Numbered from the stretch's first letter, positions 39,294-50,765 are shown. The stretch: 64,000 nt of DNA from Desulfobulbus sp. (GCA_031280615.1 JAITGO010000022.1:186001-250000); one strand, 5' to 3'. Numbers and translations are program-made. The notes: a model not told the origin generated them from the sequence alone.

Positions 39294-40562
39294 TTACATC
39301 GGCAACAACAGCTTGTTGGTGTCTTCGTTCCAGGTGACCACCAGGTACCAGATGGTGCAGAATGCGAGGATCAGGGCCATGGTGTAGCCGTATCCCAAGG
39401 CATCGGGCAGATAGAGATATTTGCCCAGGTAGCCTTTTTCCTCGAAGTTGTAGGCGGAAAACCAGGCCACCATCAGCGAATTGCTGATGGAGAAAAAGGG
39501 CACGGCCACCCAAAGCTTGATCTGGCCTTCGCCGACCCGCCAAAGCGCGCCCGAACCGCAACCGCCGGCCAGCATGGCGCCCAGGCCGAAGATAAAGCCG
39601 CCGACCACGCCGCCCCAGCCAAAGGTGCCACGGACATAGTTCATCGGGTCGAGCACCGGATCGCCGCCCAAACGGTTAGCCACGCCGTATTTCAGCACCG
39701 CGGCGCCCACGGCGACAATCAGGATCGAAAGCGCCACCGATTTGGCCATCTTGCAGTCGCCGGTCATGTGCGGTTCGCGAAAGCCCTGGATCATGCACCA
39801 GCGACCGCGCTGCATGGTGTAGCCGAGTGCGGCGGCGATCAGCAGGATACCGGACAGCGAGGTGATGTATCCGACGAACTCCTCACCCTTGAAGGTGGCA
39901 TAATAGTGGGCGCACCACACTATGCCGACCACGCCGGCGATGCCGAAAATCAACTGGATGAAAAACGGAATTTCCAGGGTCCAGGAACCGCCGCTGCCCC
40001 AGCTGATATGTTCCATTTCCTTGTACAGCAGCCACAGGCCGAACAGGACGCCGGGCAGCAGGCCAACCCACATGGCAAAGCCGTTGGCGGCAAGGTTGCC
40101 GATGGCGTTATACATGCCGCCGACGTTGCAACCGCCGGCCAGGGCAGCGCCGATACCCATCAAAATGCCAGCGATGATGGCCTTGACATATTCACGGATC
40201 GGGGGAAAACGGAAGGCGAACTGGCCGCCCAGACAGGCGGAAATGAAGGCACCGGCAATAAAGCCCAAACCGATGACCGAGCCGGTATTGAACAGGATCG
40301 ACTTGGTCAGGATCTTGTCGCCGTCCTCATTGACGAAGCCGACCAACTCTGCCAGATCGCCGTTGAAGATGCCCGCGTGCCACAACATCCAGTCGCCCCA
40401 GTTGCGAATCGCGCCCACCGCGCCCCAAGGACGCCACCAGGCCATAATCAGAATACTGAGCAGGGCGACAAGAATGCCGGTCATCGTCGGATTCCATTCC
40501 TCCTGACACAGCACTTTGTATAAGTGTTTGATTTTTTGCCACAAAACCTTAAGATCTTCCAT
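39294..40562 (-). CDS. yedE: YeeE/YedE-family transporter (sulfur or selenium)
   Basis: This polytopic inner-membrane protein has 422 residues and about ten hydrophobic helices. It has the duplicated family motif with cysteine: GAALAGGCNVGG and GAMLAGGCGSGALWR, plus RGRWCMIQGFREP. YeeE-type proteins import thiosulfate, and YedE-type proteins are predicted selenium transporters. The divergent TusA/DsrE-like genes support sulfur or selenium trafficking, but the substrate cannot be decided from sequence. The ATG at 40562 opens MEDLKVLWQ. AAAGGAGG lies about 13 nt upstream and AGAGGAA lies closer. Confidence 0.85.
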   Translation of the reverse strand: MEDLKVLWQKIKHLYKVLCQEEWNPTMTGILVALLSILIMAWWRPWGAVGAIRNWGDWMLWHAGIFNGDLAELVGFVNEDGDKILTKSILFNTGSVIGLGFIAGAFISACLGGQFAFRFPPIREYVKAIIAGILMGIGAALAGGCNVGGMYNAIGNLAANGFAMWVGLLPGVLFGLWLLYKEMEHISWGSGGSWTLEIPFFIQLIFGIAGVVGIVWCAHYYATFKGEEFVGYITSLSGILLIAAALGYTMQRGRWCMIQGFREPHMTGDCKMAKSVALSILIVAVGAAVLKYGVANRLGGDPVLDPMNYVRGTFGWGGVVGGFIFGLGAMLAGGCGSGALWRVGEGQIKLWVAVPFFSISNSLMVAWFSAYNFEEKGYLGKYLYLPDALGYGYTMALILAFCTIWYLVVTWNEDTNKLLLPM

Positions 40563-40881
40563 TTCCTCTCAACAGCCTCCTTTTCCCTGAAATGATAACT
40601 GCACCCAAAATAAATATCTCTCGACAAACCAACTTAACTTTGCTTCAAATCGGCAAAAATACCGTTGCCCATCGCATTTGTCAACACATGCAGCCGTACC
40701 GATTGCACGGGGTTGCTTCTTGGCGCTCTCCCTCTTCGGTTGCCCTTTTTTCCTCTCGGGAAACAGTGCCGCCTTCCCATGTTTCTATCTTGACAACCTA
40801 ATTTTTTATCTATAATCTAAATCGTCTTTTTTTGTGTAAAAACGATTCTTGCCAAAAAGTATTTTCTTTAAGGAGAACACG
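40563..40881. other. Divergent intergenic region between yedE and tusA
   Basis: This 319-nt stretch holds the promoters of both units. The tusA side carries a clear sigma-70 promoter (see next entry). The yedE side is AT-rich near 40600-40680 without a convincing pair of hexamers. No gene-like frame was seen. Confidence 0.6.
40790..40816 (+). promoter_or_regulatory. Strong sigma-70 promoter for the tusA cluster
   Basis: TTGACA (40790-40795) and TATAAT (40811-40816) both match consensus exactly. Their 15-nt spacing is shorter than the optimal 17, which may make the promoter activator-dependent. It lies 65 nt upstream of the tusA start. Confidence 0.75.
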
Positions 40882-41139
40882 ATGAGTGACGTAAAATTAG
40901 CACCTGAAGGTCTGGCTGTCGCTTTGGTTTTGGATGCTCGGGGATTGAGCTGCCCCATGCCGCTGCTGCGGACCAAAAAAGAAATCGGCAAAATCAAATC
41001 CGGTGAGATTCTCCACATCCAGGGAACCGATCCCGGCTCCCGCAACGACATCCCGGGTTGGTGCGACCGTGCCGGCCACGAGTATCTTGGCGAGAAGGAA
41101 GAAGCTGGCTACATGAGCTTTTATATCAAAAAAGGATGA
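40882..41139 (+). CDS. tusA: TusA-family sulfurtransferase carrier
   Basis: This small sulfur carrier has 85 residues. The persulfide-bearing cysteine is in LDARGLSCPMPLLRTKKEIGKIKSGE, the CPMP motif of TusA/SirA/YedF proteins. The C-terminal part continues ILHIQGTDPGSRNDIPGWC, with a second cysteine. The ATG at 40882 follows AAGGAG. It is first in a plus-strand run with two DsrE-like genes and divergent from yedE, suggesting relay of sulfane sulfur (or selenium) between transporter and acceptor proteins. Confidence 0.93.
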   Translation: MSDVKLAPEGLAVALVLDARGLSCPMPLLRTKKEIGKIKSGEILHIQGTDPGSRNDIPGWCDRAGHEYLGEKEEAGYMSFYIKKG

Positions 41140-41180
41140 TCACACATCTTTGCTAATCCTTTTGAAGGAGGAAAAAGCCA

Positions 41181-41513
41181 ATGGCTGCCGATCCAAACAA
41201 ATTAGGGATTTTCGTCACCAGCCCGCAACACATGCGCCACATCCTGGGTATTGCCAAGGCTGCGGTACGCGCCGACAAGAAGGTAATGGTATTCTTTACC
41301 TTCAAGTCCATCCATCTGACGAAAAATCCTCTGTTCTATGAACTGTCCCAACTATGCGCCGTCGAAGATATCGCCATCTGCGCCGACAGCTATATTTGTG
41401 AAGGGTTTGACAACGTCAACGATGTTCCCCGCGGTCTGATCGACAAGCAAATGCGGACCCAGGCTTTCCATGGCGCCATTCTTGACGAATGTGCCAAATA
41501 TATCGTCATGTAA
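41181..41513 (+). CDS. DsrE-fold sulfur-relay protein
   Basis: This 110-residue protein resembles DsrE/DsrF-type subunits: GIFVTSPQHMRHILGIAKAAV and a strand-rich VMVFFTFKSIHL, then candidate redox cysteines in LSQLCAVEDIAICADSYICEGF and DECAKYIVM. In sulfur metabolism DsrE-like proteins pass sulfane sulfur between TusA and reductases. The ATG at 41181 follows GAAGGAGG. It sits 41 nt after tusA and 12 nt before the next DsrE-like gene, so the three are one operon. Confidence 0.8.
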   Translation: MAADPNKLGIFVTSPQHMRHILGIAKAAVRADKKVMVFFTFKSIHLTKNPLFYELSQLCAVEDIAICADSYICEGFDNVNDVPRGLIDKQMRTQAFHGAILDECAKYIVM

Positions 41514-41525
41514 GGAGATGCGGAA

Positions 41526-41873
41526 ATGGAATCATTGAAAGTATACATCCTGATCGCCAACCGTGTTTACAATGACGGTATTCGCTCCGGTCTCGGTCTG
41601 GCCGTGGAAAATCATTATGCCTTTCCCGTCATCATGAACGGCGAGTTTCCCCGTTTTTCCAATTACATGTCGGAAAACATCGCCTGGATCGCCGACATGG
41701 AAGGCCAAGTGTTCAGCTGTGGCGCCGAAGCCCCGACCGATCTGCCCGAGGGAACCGAGATCGCCAATATCTCCCTTGAAGAGCTTGGCGAGCGGATGAG
41801 AGAGGCCGACTTCATCATTCCGTATGGTCTTCCCAAGCAATCCCATGAGCCGCCAGCGGCTTGCAGCGAATAA
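41526..41873 (+). CDS. DsrE/DsrF-like small protein
   Basis: This 115-residue protein reads as a second DsrE-family fold: VYILIANRVYNDGIRSGLGLAVENH, the strand AFPVIMNGEF, and an acidic end ISLEELGERMREADFIIPYGLP. Cysteines occur in VFSCGAEA and near the C-terminus. It may pair with the preceding DsrE-like protein. The start follows GGAG. The assignment by fold resemblance is moderate. Confidence 0.65.
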   Translation: MESLKVYILIANRVYNDGIRSGLGLAVENHYAFPVIMNGEFPRFSNYMSENIAWIADMEGQVFSCGAEAPTDLPEGTEIANISLEELGERMREADFIIPYGLPKQSHEPPAACSE

Positions 41874-41900
41874 TTGAGAACACTCTGGAATGGTGATGCC

Positions 41901-42074
41901 ATGAAAATATTGCAAGTATACAAATCCGAACCCACCGAGGATGTCAAAAAACTGGTCGAGATTCTCAATCGCGACCGCGTTGCCGATGAATTCAAGCTGT
42001 ATATCGGCGAGCCCAACTACGATATTCTTGTTCAGAAAATTTTTGCCAACGATAAAACCGTTTGCTGGTGGTAA
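41901..42074 (+). CDS. Small 57-residue protein ending in CWW, unrecognised
   Basis: This conserved-looking short frame is the last gene before the terminator. It reads MKILQVYKSEPTEDVKKL, then IGEPNYDILVQKIF, and ends NDKTVCWW. By position it could be a DsrH/TusB-like subunit, which would give a DsrE-DsrF-DsrH-like set. However, it is much shorter than TusB and I cannot show homology. The ribosome site is weak. Coding nature is supported by operon position and a following terminator. Confidence 0.7.
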   Translation: MKILQVYKSEPTEDVKKLVEILNRDRVADEFKLYIGEPNYDILVQKIFANDKTVCWW

Positions 42075-42101
42075 ACACCGGTCCAACGGCAATTGCAGTC
42101 G

Positions 42102-42137
42102 AAACCCCCGCCAACGTGAGGTTGGCGGGGGTTTTTT
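42102..42137. terminator. Intrinsic terminator of the tusA cluster (bidirectional)
   Basis: AAACCCCCGCCAAC (42102-42115) and GTTGGCGGGGGTTT (42121-42134) form a 14-bp stem with a 5-nt loop, followed by T to 42137. The A side gives a shorter U-tract for the convergent hydrolase gene. Confidence 0.95.
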
Positions 42138-42153
42138 TATGCCTGCCTCTTGG

Positions 42154-43266
42154 CTAGGCCATTCCCATTTTTTCGATGAGATAATCGTGAAAAAATGGGC
42201 GAAAGGATCGAATCTTCAGGTTTTCTCTTGAAGGGTGCACTCTGTTGGTCAGGAGCACAACCACCAGTTCCCGCTCGGGATCCATCCAGAGCGAGGTCCC
42301 GGTAAAACCCAGATGCCCCACACTGCGGGGTGAAAAATAACTGCCGCTGCTTGATTGGCCGGGTGTTGGCCGATCAAAACCCAACGCCCACTGTCCTGAG
42401 GTGTCGCTCCATTCGAGCGCATGGCGCAACAGACGGTTGGAAAAGGCCGGATGGTGTCTCTTCCCCAGCCAGCAATCCAACAGACACTCGCCCAGGGCTA
42501 GAACAGCTTCGGCAGTGCCGAACAAACCGGCATGGCCGGCTACCCCTCCCATGAGCCAGCAATGCTCATCGTGCGCCTCGCCCTGGATCAACCTGTGCCG
42601 CCATGGACACAGCTCGGTTGCCGCTATCTCCTCCTTTTGGCCTTGCCCGATCGAGTTGACCGGCAAGAAGCCGAGCCGCTGCTTGAGTTGCAATGGATCG
42701 GCTACTGTTTGTTGAAAAAAGCGGGCGAGTGGCTGCTGGGTTGTCTGTTCCAGTAGCCGGCCAAGCAGGATGAACCCGAGGTCGCTATACAGACATTTCG
42801 ATCCGGGCGGCTGAACCAGAGGTTCGGCCAGAATCAAATATTGAAGGCGCTGCATATTTTCCGGAGCGGCATAAGGTTCGAATTGCTGAAAATAGGGGCG
42901 ATAGGCCGGCAAGCCGGAAGCATGATGGAGGATATCGCAGATGGTGATGGCCCTCTTTTCGGGAGAAGTATCAACGGACAACTCCCGGAGATCCGCACTG
43001 TCCCAACTGAGCCGCCCCGCATGTATGAGGGCCAATGTACACAATGTGGTGCACAAAGGTTTGGTCAACGAAGCCAGGTCAAACAAAGTGGTCGTATCCA
43101 CCGGCCGGGATAAATGGTCGGACCGGGTCCTGCCGCAGGCGAACACACTTCGATATCGCAGCTTGTTGGCGACCAGGCTGACCGCAGCCGAAACCCCGGT
43201 GCAGACCCCGTTTGCCACTCCACTTTCGCAGGCGGTTTTCAAGGCTGTATTTAACTGTTTTTTCAT
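42154..43266 (-). CDS. Serine hydrolase of the class C beta-lactamase/DD-peptidase family
   Basis: This 370-residue protein has the three catalytic motifs: SxxK as SLTK (Ser66, Lys69), YxN-like as YSD (Tyr160), and an HxG box in VGHLGFTGTSLW. No obvious signal peptide is seen, since the N-terminus MKKQLNTALKTACESG is polar. It may therefore be a cytosolic esterase or peptidase rather than a wall enzyme. The family is functionally broad and the substrate is unknown. It is divergent from dnaN across the candidate origin. Confidence 0.85.
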   Translation of the reverse strand: MKKQLNTALKTACESGVANGVCTGVSAAVSLVANKLRYRSVFACGRTRSDHLSRPVDTTTLFDLASLTKPLCTTLCTLALIHAGRLSWDSADLRELSVDTSPEKRAITICDILHHASGLPAYRPYFQQFEPYAAPENMQRLQYLILAEPLVQPPGSKCLYSDLGFILLGRLLEQTTQQPLARFFQQTVADPLQLKQRLGFLPVNSIGQGQKEEIAATELCPWRHRLIQGEAHDEHCWLMGGVAGHAGLFGTAEAVLALGECLLDCWLGKRHHPAFSNRLLRHALEWSDTSGQWALGFDRPTPGQSSSGSYFSPRSVGHLGFTGTSLWMDPERELVVVLLTNRVHPSRENLKIRSFRPFFHDYLIEKMGMA

Positions 43267-43548
43267 ATTTTTGATGAATGGAAAATCCTATTATTCGTTT
43301 GAAATTTCAGGTATTTTCGAGTAGATTGGTCGGCCGTGATGTTAATAAATTTGTTCACAACATGTGCATCTACATGTTGAAAAAAAACCACAGCGCCTTT
43401 CCCCATTGTTGCCAGCAAGGGACAAACCACCAACCCACACGATTACCAACATAAAATATATAATAAAATCAAACCGATAATTTTTTAACCAACATCCTCA
43501 CATCCCTAACATCAACAACAATATATCTTTAAAAAAAGGAATAATCTT
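43267..43548. other. AT-rich region upstream of dnaN; candidate chromosomal origin
   Basis: This 282-nt stretch separates the hydrolase from dnaN. It has a very AT-rich block near 43451-43490 (ATAAAATATATAATAAAATC), like a DNA-unwinding element. It also has a DnaA-box-like TTGTTCACA (43351-43359, one mismatch to TTATNCACA), a weaker TGTGCATCT facing it, and an inverted repeat. Gene orientation flips across it and dnaN/gyrBA follow. A convincing cluster of DnaA boxes was not seen and dnaA is not adjacent. Confidence 0.45.
43358..43379. repeat. Inverted repeat CAACATGT-GCATCT-ACATGTTG upstream of dnaN
   Basis: There are perfect 8-bp arms (43358-43365 and 43372-43379) around a 6-nt spacer, followed by a run of A. 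It overlaps the DnaA-box-like sequences. It could be an operator or part of the origin. Nothing further can be said from sequence. Confidence 0.5.
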
Positions 43549-44679
43549 ATGGCCTTCCAGTTCAATGCGAGCAGAGAGGATTTTCTTAGGGCCATCAGTG
43601 CTCAGCAAAATATAACCAGCAAAAAAGGGACGCTGGCCATCTTGGCCAACGTGTTGCTCGACGTCAGGGCCGATCATATAGTCCTGACCTGTACCGATCT
43701 GGAAATAGGCCTCAAACAAACCATACCGGCTGAAGTCTTTGAAACCGGAATATTGACCCTGCCGGCAAAAAAACTCTTCGAACTCGCTCGCGAATCCGGC
43801 TCGACAACGATCTCCTTCAAGGAAATCGACAATCATTGGGTCGAGATCAGCGCCGGCTCGAGCCAGTATAGGTTGGCCGGCATGGTCGCGGACGAGTTTC
43901 CGCAGTTTCCAGCCTACAATGAAGATAAAATGGTCGGGATCGAAAGCGAAATATTGGCCGATATAGTCGATAAAACAATATTCTCCATTGCACAAGACAA
44001 GGAGAACATGTTCACTTTGACAGCCGGTTTGCTGCAAAAAGTGAAAAAAGACGATCGCCTGTACCTGAAAATGATCACCTCAGACGGCCATCGCCTGACC
44101 ATCATGACCAGGGAAGTGGAGGAGCGTTTTGAAAATTTGCAGCTCAATCCGGTCACCCTCATTCCGCGTAGGGGAGTGCAGGAAATCCGAAAATTTTGCG
44201 AAAACAAAACCAACTTCCTCTTTGGGGTTGAAGAAAAACAGGCTGTATTGAAAAGCGACGATTCGCTGCTCATTATCCGCCTGCTGGAAGGAGATTTCCC
44301 CGATTTTCAAGGGCTGCTGAATATGCTGTCAAAAGAAAATTCCATTCATGTCAGCAGACTTCGATTTCTGGAAGGATTGAAACGAATCAATTTGTTTACC
44401 GAGGATCTCTTCCATGCCATAAAAATGGAAGTTCAGGAAAATAAAATGATCCTTACCTCGCAAAACGCGGATTTCGGATCGGCAAAGGATGAATTTGAAA
44501 TCGACTACGCGGGTAATCCCCTGTCGCTTGGTTTTAATTGCCGATATTTCATAGAAAGTCTCCAGGTGATGGAAGGAAAGACCATTACCGCCAGCATCAA
44601 CAATCAGGAAAGTCCGTGCATGATCACCTCGGAAGATGACGCTGGTTTCCTCAGTGTCATCATGCCCATGAAGATCTGA
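43549..44679 (+). CDS. dnaN: DNA polymerase III sliding clamp (beta subunit)
   Basis: This ring-shaped processivity factor has 376 residues in three repeated domains. Recognisable parts are the N-terminal FNASREDFLRAISAQQNI, LAILANVLLDVRAD, the mid-domain GLLQKVKKDDRLYLKMITSDGHRL, and the C-terminal NCRYFIESLQVMEGK and VIMPMKI, typical of the clamp end. The ATG at 43549 follows AAAAAGGA. gyrB follows 46 nt later with no recF between them. Confidence 0.97.
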   Translation: MAFQFNASREDFLRAISAQQNITSKKGTLAILANVLLDVRADHIVLTCTDLEIGLKQTIPAEVFETGILTLPAKKLFELARESGSTTISFKEIDNHWVEISAGSSQYRLAGMVADEFPQFPAYNEDKMVGIESEILADIVDKTIFSIAQDKENMFTLTAGLLQKVKKDDRLYLKMITSDGHRLTIMTREVEERFENLQLNPVTLIPRRGVQEIRKFCENKTNFLFGVEEKQAVLKSDDSLLIIRLLEGDFPDFQGLLNMLSKENSIHVSRLRFLEGLKRINLFTEDLFHAIKMEVQENKMILTSQNADFGSAKDEFEIDYAGNPLSLGFNCRYFIESLQVMEGKTITASINNQESPCMITSEDDAGFLSVIMPMKI

Positions 44680-44725
44680 TATTCAGATCTGTTTTTTTCC
44701 CGTTATCCAAGCAAGAAGGAAGAAA

Positions 44726-47134
44726 GTGAAGGAACAAGCAGAAAATTCTTATAGTGCCGAACAAATAAAGGTTCTGGACGGACTGGAAGCAGTCCGCAAA
44801 AGACCCTCCATGTATATCGGCAATACCGCCTCGGAAGGGTTGCACCACCTCATTTATGAAGTCGTCGACAACTCCATCGACGAGGCCCTGGCCGGTTTCT
44901 GTACCGCGATTGGCATCGTCATCCACGAGGACAACTCGGTGACCGTGACCGATAATGGCCGCGGCATTCCGGTGGATATGCATCCCACCGAGCAGATGTC
45001 CGCCCTGGAACTGGTCATGACCACCTTGCACGCCGGCGGCAAATTCGATCACTCCACCTACAAGGTTTCAGGCGGCTTGCACGGTGTCGGGGTTTCGGTG
45101 GTCAATGCCTTGAGCGAGCGGACCGTGGCCGAAGTGAAGCGCAACGGCAAAATCTATCGCCAAAGCTATGCATACGGTGTTCGGTCAGGCGATTTGGAAA
45201 TAATCGGCGAAAGCAGCGAAACCGGCACGACCATCTTTTTCAAGCCCGACTCGGAAATTTTTACCGAAACCACCGAATTTAAGTATGAAATCGTGAAAAA
45301 TCGGATGCGGGAACTGGCCTTTCTCAACAAAAACATCCGCATCACCCTCAAGGACGAACGCGACGGGGCGGAGAACGATTTTTATTTCGACGGCGGCCTA
45401 GTCTCCTATGTCGAGTACCTCAACCGCAACCGGACCTGCATTCACCCTGCCCCCATTCTCATTTCCGGTGAACGGGACAGTGTCCAGGTCGACATCTGTT
45501 TCCAGTATTTCGATGGCTATTCCGAGCGCCTTTTCTCTTTTGTCAACAATATCAATACAAAAGAAGGGGGATCCCATGTCGCCGGATTCAGGGCGGCCCT
45601 GACCAAGTGTATCAACCGCTATGCCAGCGACGATGTGGTGCCCAAGCATCTCAAGGAAAAAATGGGTGGCGACGATGTCCGCGAGGGCTTGACCTGCGTC
45701 ATCTCAGTGCGGGTTCCCAACCCTCAGTTCGAAGGCCAGACCAAGACCAAGCTGGGCAATTCGGAGGTCAAATCGATCGTCGAATCGATCGGCAACGAAA
45801 AGCTGGGCGCCTACCTCGAACAAAATCCGGCCGTGGCCCGCGGCATTCTCAGCAAGGCGGTAGAAGCGGCCCGGGCCCGGGAAGCGGCTCGCAAGGCGCG
45901 CGATTTGTCGCGCAAGAAGGGCAGTTTATCGGTGTTGATGGCCGGCAAGCTGGCCGAGTGCCAAAGCAAGGTCCCGGCCGAGCGCGAATTGTTCATCGTC
46001 GAGGGCGATTCGGCGGGCGGTTCGGCCAAGCAGGGCCGCGACCGGGCGATTCAGGCCATCCTGCCCCTGCGCGGCAAAATCATGAACGTGGAGAAAGCGC
46101 GCTTCGACAAGATTCTCGGTTCCGAGGAAATCAAGCAATTGGTGGCCTCCCTGGGAACCGGGATCGGCAACGAGGAATTCGATATCGAAAAACTCCGCTA
46201 CCACAAGATCATCATCATGACCGACGCCGATGTCGACGGCGCCCACATTCGCACCCTGCTGCTCACCTTTTTTTATCGGCAGATGCTGCCGCTGATCGAA
46301 AACGGGCACATTTACATTGGCCAACCGCCGCTCTATCGCCTGGGCAAGGGAAAAAAGGAGCAATACTTTCTCAATGACGAGGCCTTGAACACCCACCTCT
46401 ATTCGCAGGCGAGCCAGTTGATGCGCGTTCAGGCGGACCAGGGACTGGCTATCGCCGAGGCCGACATGGTGCAGGTGCTGCGCAAGTTGTCCGCCTTCGA
46501 TCGGATCCTGGTCCATCTGGAGCGGCTGAACATTCCCGAACAACTGGTCCTGTTGCTGCTCGAGCACGATGTCCATTCGGCCCGCCAGTTCGGCGACCGG
46601 GAATTTGTCGAGCAACTGGTCGGCCGTCTGGCGGAACGCAACATCAAGGCCGGTGCCCTCAGGTCCTGCACTTGGCGTCCGGCCTGCCTGGAGTGCGAAG
46701 TCATGGTCCAGGGCCAAGGCCACCTGACCGCCACCCTCGGCCCCAACATTCCCCTGCTCAACGAATACCGCCATGCCCTGGAGCTGTACAAGACCATCAA
46801 GCCCTATCTGCAAGGCGGTTTCACGGTGTTCAGGGCCGGGGCCAGCCAGGAAATAGCTCTGCCCGCGGACGGCTGGCGGCGGCTGATCGAGTTGGTGCGC
46901 GAGGAGACTTTCAAGGGAAGCCACTTGCAACGATACAAGGGACTGGGTGAGATGAATCCGGAACAGTTGTGGGACACCACCATGAATCCCTCCAACCGGA
47001 CCCTGATCCAGGTGAAGATCGACGACGTGGAACAGACGGACGATCTGTTTACCACCCTCATGGGCGACAAGGTCGAGCCTCGGCGCGATTTTATCCAGAA
47101 TCACGCTCTCGAAGTCGCCGATCTCGACATTTAG
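44726..47134 (+). CDS. gyrB: DNA gyrase subunit B
   Basis: This is the ATPase/TOPRIM subunit of gyrase, 802 residues. The GHKL ATPase features are RKRPSMYIGNTASEGLHHL, VDNSIDEALAG, VTDNGRGIPVDMHP and HGVGVSVVNALS. The TOPRIM part has FIVEGDSAGGSAKQGRDR, PLRGKIMNVEKAR, and DADVDGAHIRTLLLTFFYR. The C-terminal end carries YKGLGEMNPEQLWDTTMNP. The start is GTG at 44726, after AAGGA. About 150 residues between TOPRIM and C-terminus (AIAEADMVQVL to MVQGQGHL) are an insert like that of other Gram-negative gyrases. Confidence 0.98.
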   Translation: MKEQAENSYSAEQIKVLDGLEAVRKRPSMYIGNTASEGLHHLIYEVVDNSIDEALAGFCTAIGIVIHEDNSVTVTDNGRGIPVDMHPTEQMSALELVMTTLHAGGKFDHSTYKVSGGLHGVGVSVVNALSERTVAEVKRNGKIYRQSYAYGVRSGDLEIIGESSETGTTIFFKPDSEIFTETTEFKYEIVKNRMRELAFLNKNIRITLKDERDGAENDFYFDGGLVSYVEYLNRNRTCIHPAPILISGERDSVQVDICFQYFDGYSERLFSFVNNINTKEGGSHVAGFRAALTKCINRYASDDVVPKHLKEKMGGDDVREGLTCVISVRVPNPQFEGQTKTKLGNSEVKSIVESIGNEKLGAYLEQNPAVARGILSKAVEAARAREAARKARDLSRKKGSLSVLMAGKLAECQSKVPAERELFIVEGDSAGGSAKQGRDRAIQAILPLRGKIMNVEKARFDKILGSEEIKQLVASLGTGIGNEEFDIEKLRYHKIIIMTDADVDGAHIRTLLLTFFYRQMLPLIENGHIYIGQPPLYRLGKGKKEQYFLNDEALNTHLYSQASQLMRVQADQGLAIAEADMVQVLRKLSAFDRILVHLERLNIPEQLVLLLLEHDVHSARQFGDREFVEQLVGRLAERNIKAGALRSCTWRPACLECEVMVQGQGHLTATLGPNIPLLNEYRHALELYKTIKPYLQGGFTVFRAGASQEIALPADGWRRLIELVREETFKGSHLQRYKGLGEMNPEQLWDTTMNPSNRTLIQVKIDDVEQTDDLFTTLMGDKVEPRRDFIQNHALEVADLDI

Positions 47135-47185
47135 TGGTCGCTCGTCGTCTCATCCCCTTCTGATAGAATTGCTCAGGAAGTAACA

Positions 47186-49670
<2,485 letters not shown>

Positions 49671-49678
<8 letters not shown>

Positions 49679-50687
49679 GATCGCGATGATCGGGGCGGGA
49701 AGCTGGGGCACCGCCCTGGCGCTGCTGCTCGCCCGCAAAAAAGAGCAGGTCGTGCTCTGGGACCACGACGCGGAACATGTGGCCCGACTGTCCGCGGACC
49801 GTGAAAACAAACGGCATCAGCCCGGCCACCCCTTTCCGGCCGAATTGCAGGTCACCGATTCCCTGGCCGCCGCGGTCGAGCAGGCCGATTGCGTGGTGAT
49901 GGTGGTGCCCTCGCACGGATTCCGGGCGGTGTATTGCGCGGCCTTGCCCGCGATGCGGCAAGGTGCCCTGGTGGTTTCCGCGGTCAAGGGAATCGAGATC
50001 GAGTCCGGCATGACCATGACCCAAATCATGCAGGCGGAAACCGATGCGGGTAAACACCAGCGATTCGGGGTCTTGAGCGGCCCCAGCTTTGCCGCCGAGG
50101 TGGCCGAGCGGCAGCCCACGGCGGTGACCGTGGCCTTTGCCGATCCGCAGGCGGCGGAAACCGTGCAGCGATTGTTTTCCACCGATTATTTTCGGGTCTA
50201 CACCTCCGGCGATGTCATCGGCCTGGAGATCAGTGCAGCGATGAAAAACGTGATCGCCATCGCCGCCGGGATCTGCGACGGGCTCAACTATGGCTTGAAT
50301 ACCCGGGCCGCGCTCATTACCCGCGGTTTGGCGGAAATCGCCCGGCTGGGAGTCGCCATGGGGGGGGACCCCCAGACCTTTGCCGGCCTGGGCGGCCTGG
50401 GCGATCTGGTGCTGACCTGCACCGGCAATCTCAGCCGCAACCGGACCGTGGGGCTGAAACTGGGTTCCGGGCTCAGCCTGGAGCAGGCACTCAGCGAGAT
50501 GAAGATGGTGGCCGAAGGGGTCAAGACCACCAAATCGTGCTACCAATTGGCATCCGGTCTCGGGGTGGAGATGCCCATCTTGGAGCAGATGCACCAAATC
50601 CTCTATCACGGCAAACTCTGCCAAGATGCGGTGGTCGAACTGTTCCAGCGCGACCTGAAACAGGAGGCCGATGTGTCGAATCGTTGA
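49671..50687 (+). CDS. gpsA: Glycerol-3-phosphate dehydrogenase [NAD(P)+]
   Basis: This enzyme reduces dihydroxyacetone phosphate to sn-glycerol-3-phosphate for phospholipid synthesis. It has 338 residues. The dinucleotide motif is [45 protein letters not shown], the catalytic-lysine region [13 protein letters not shown] and [10 protein letters not shown] follow. The ATG at 49671 lies inside the end of gyrA behind GAGGAG, an 8-nt overlap, so its translation is probably coupled to gyrA. Confidence 0.97.
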
Positions 50688-50765
50688 TCGTTTGGTCGAA
50701 ATTTACCGATGTTACGATAAAAGCGGGTGCGACACCCCCATGAAAGCAGTCAGGGAGGTTCTATC

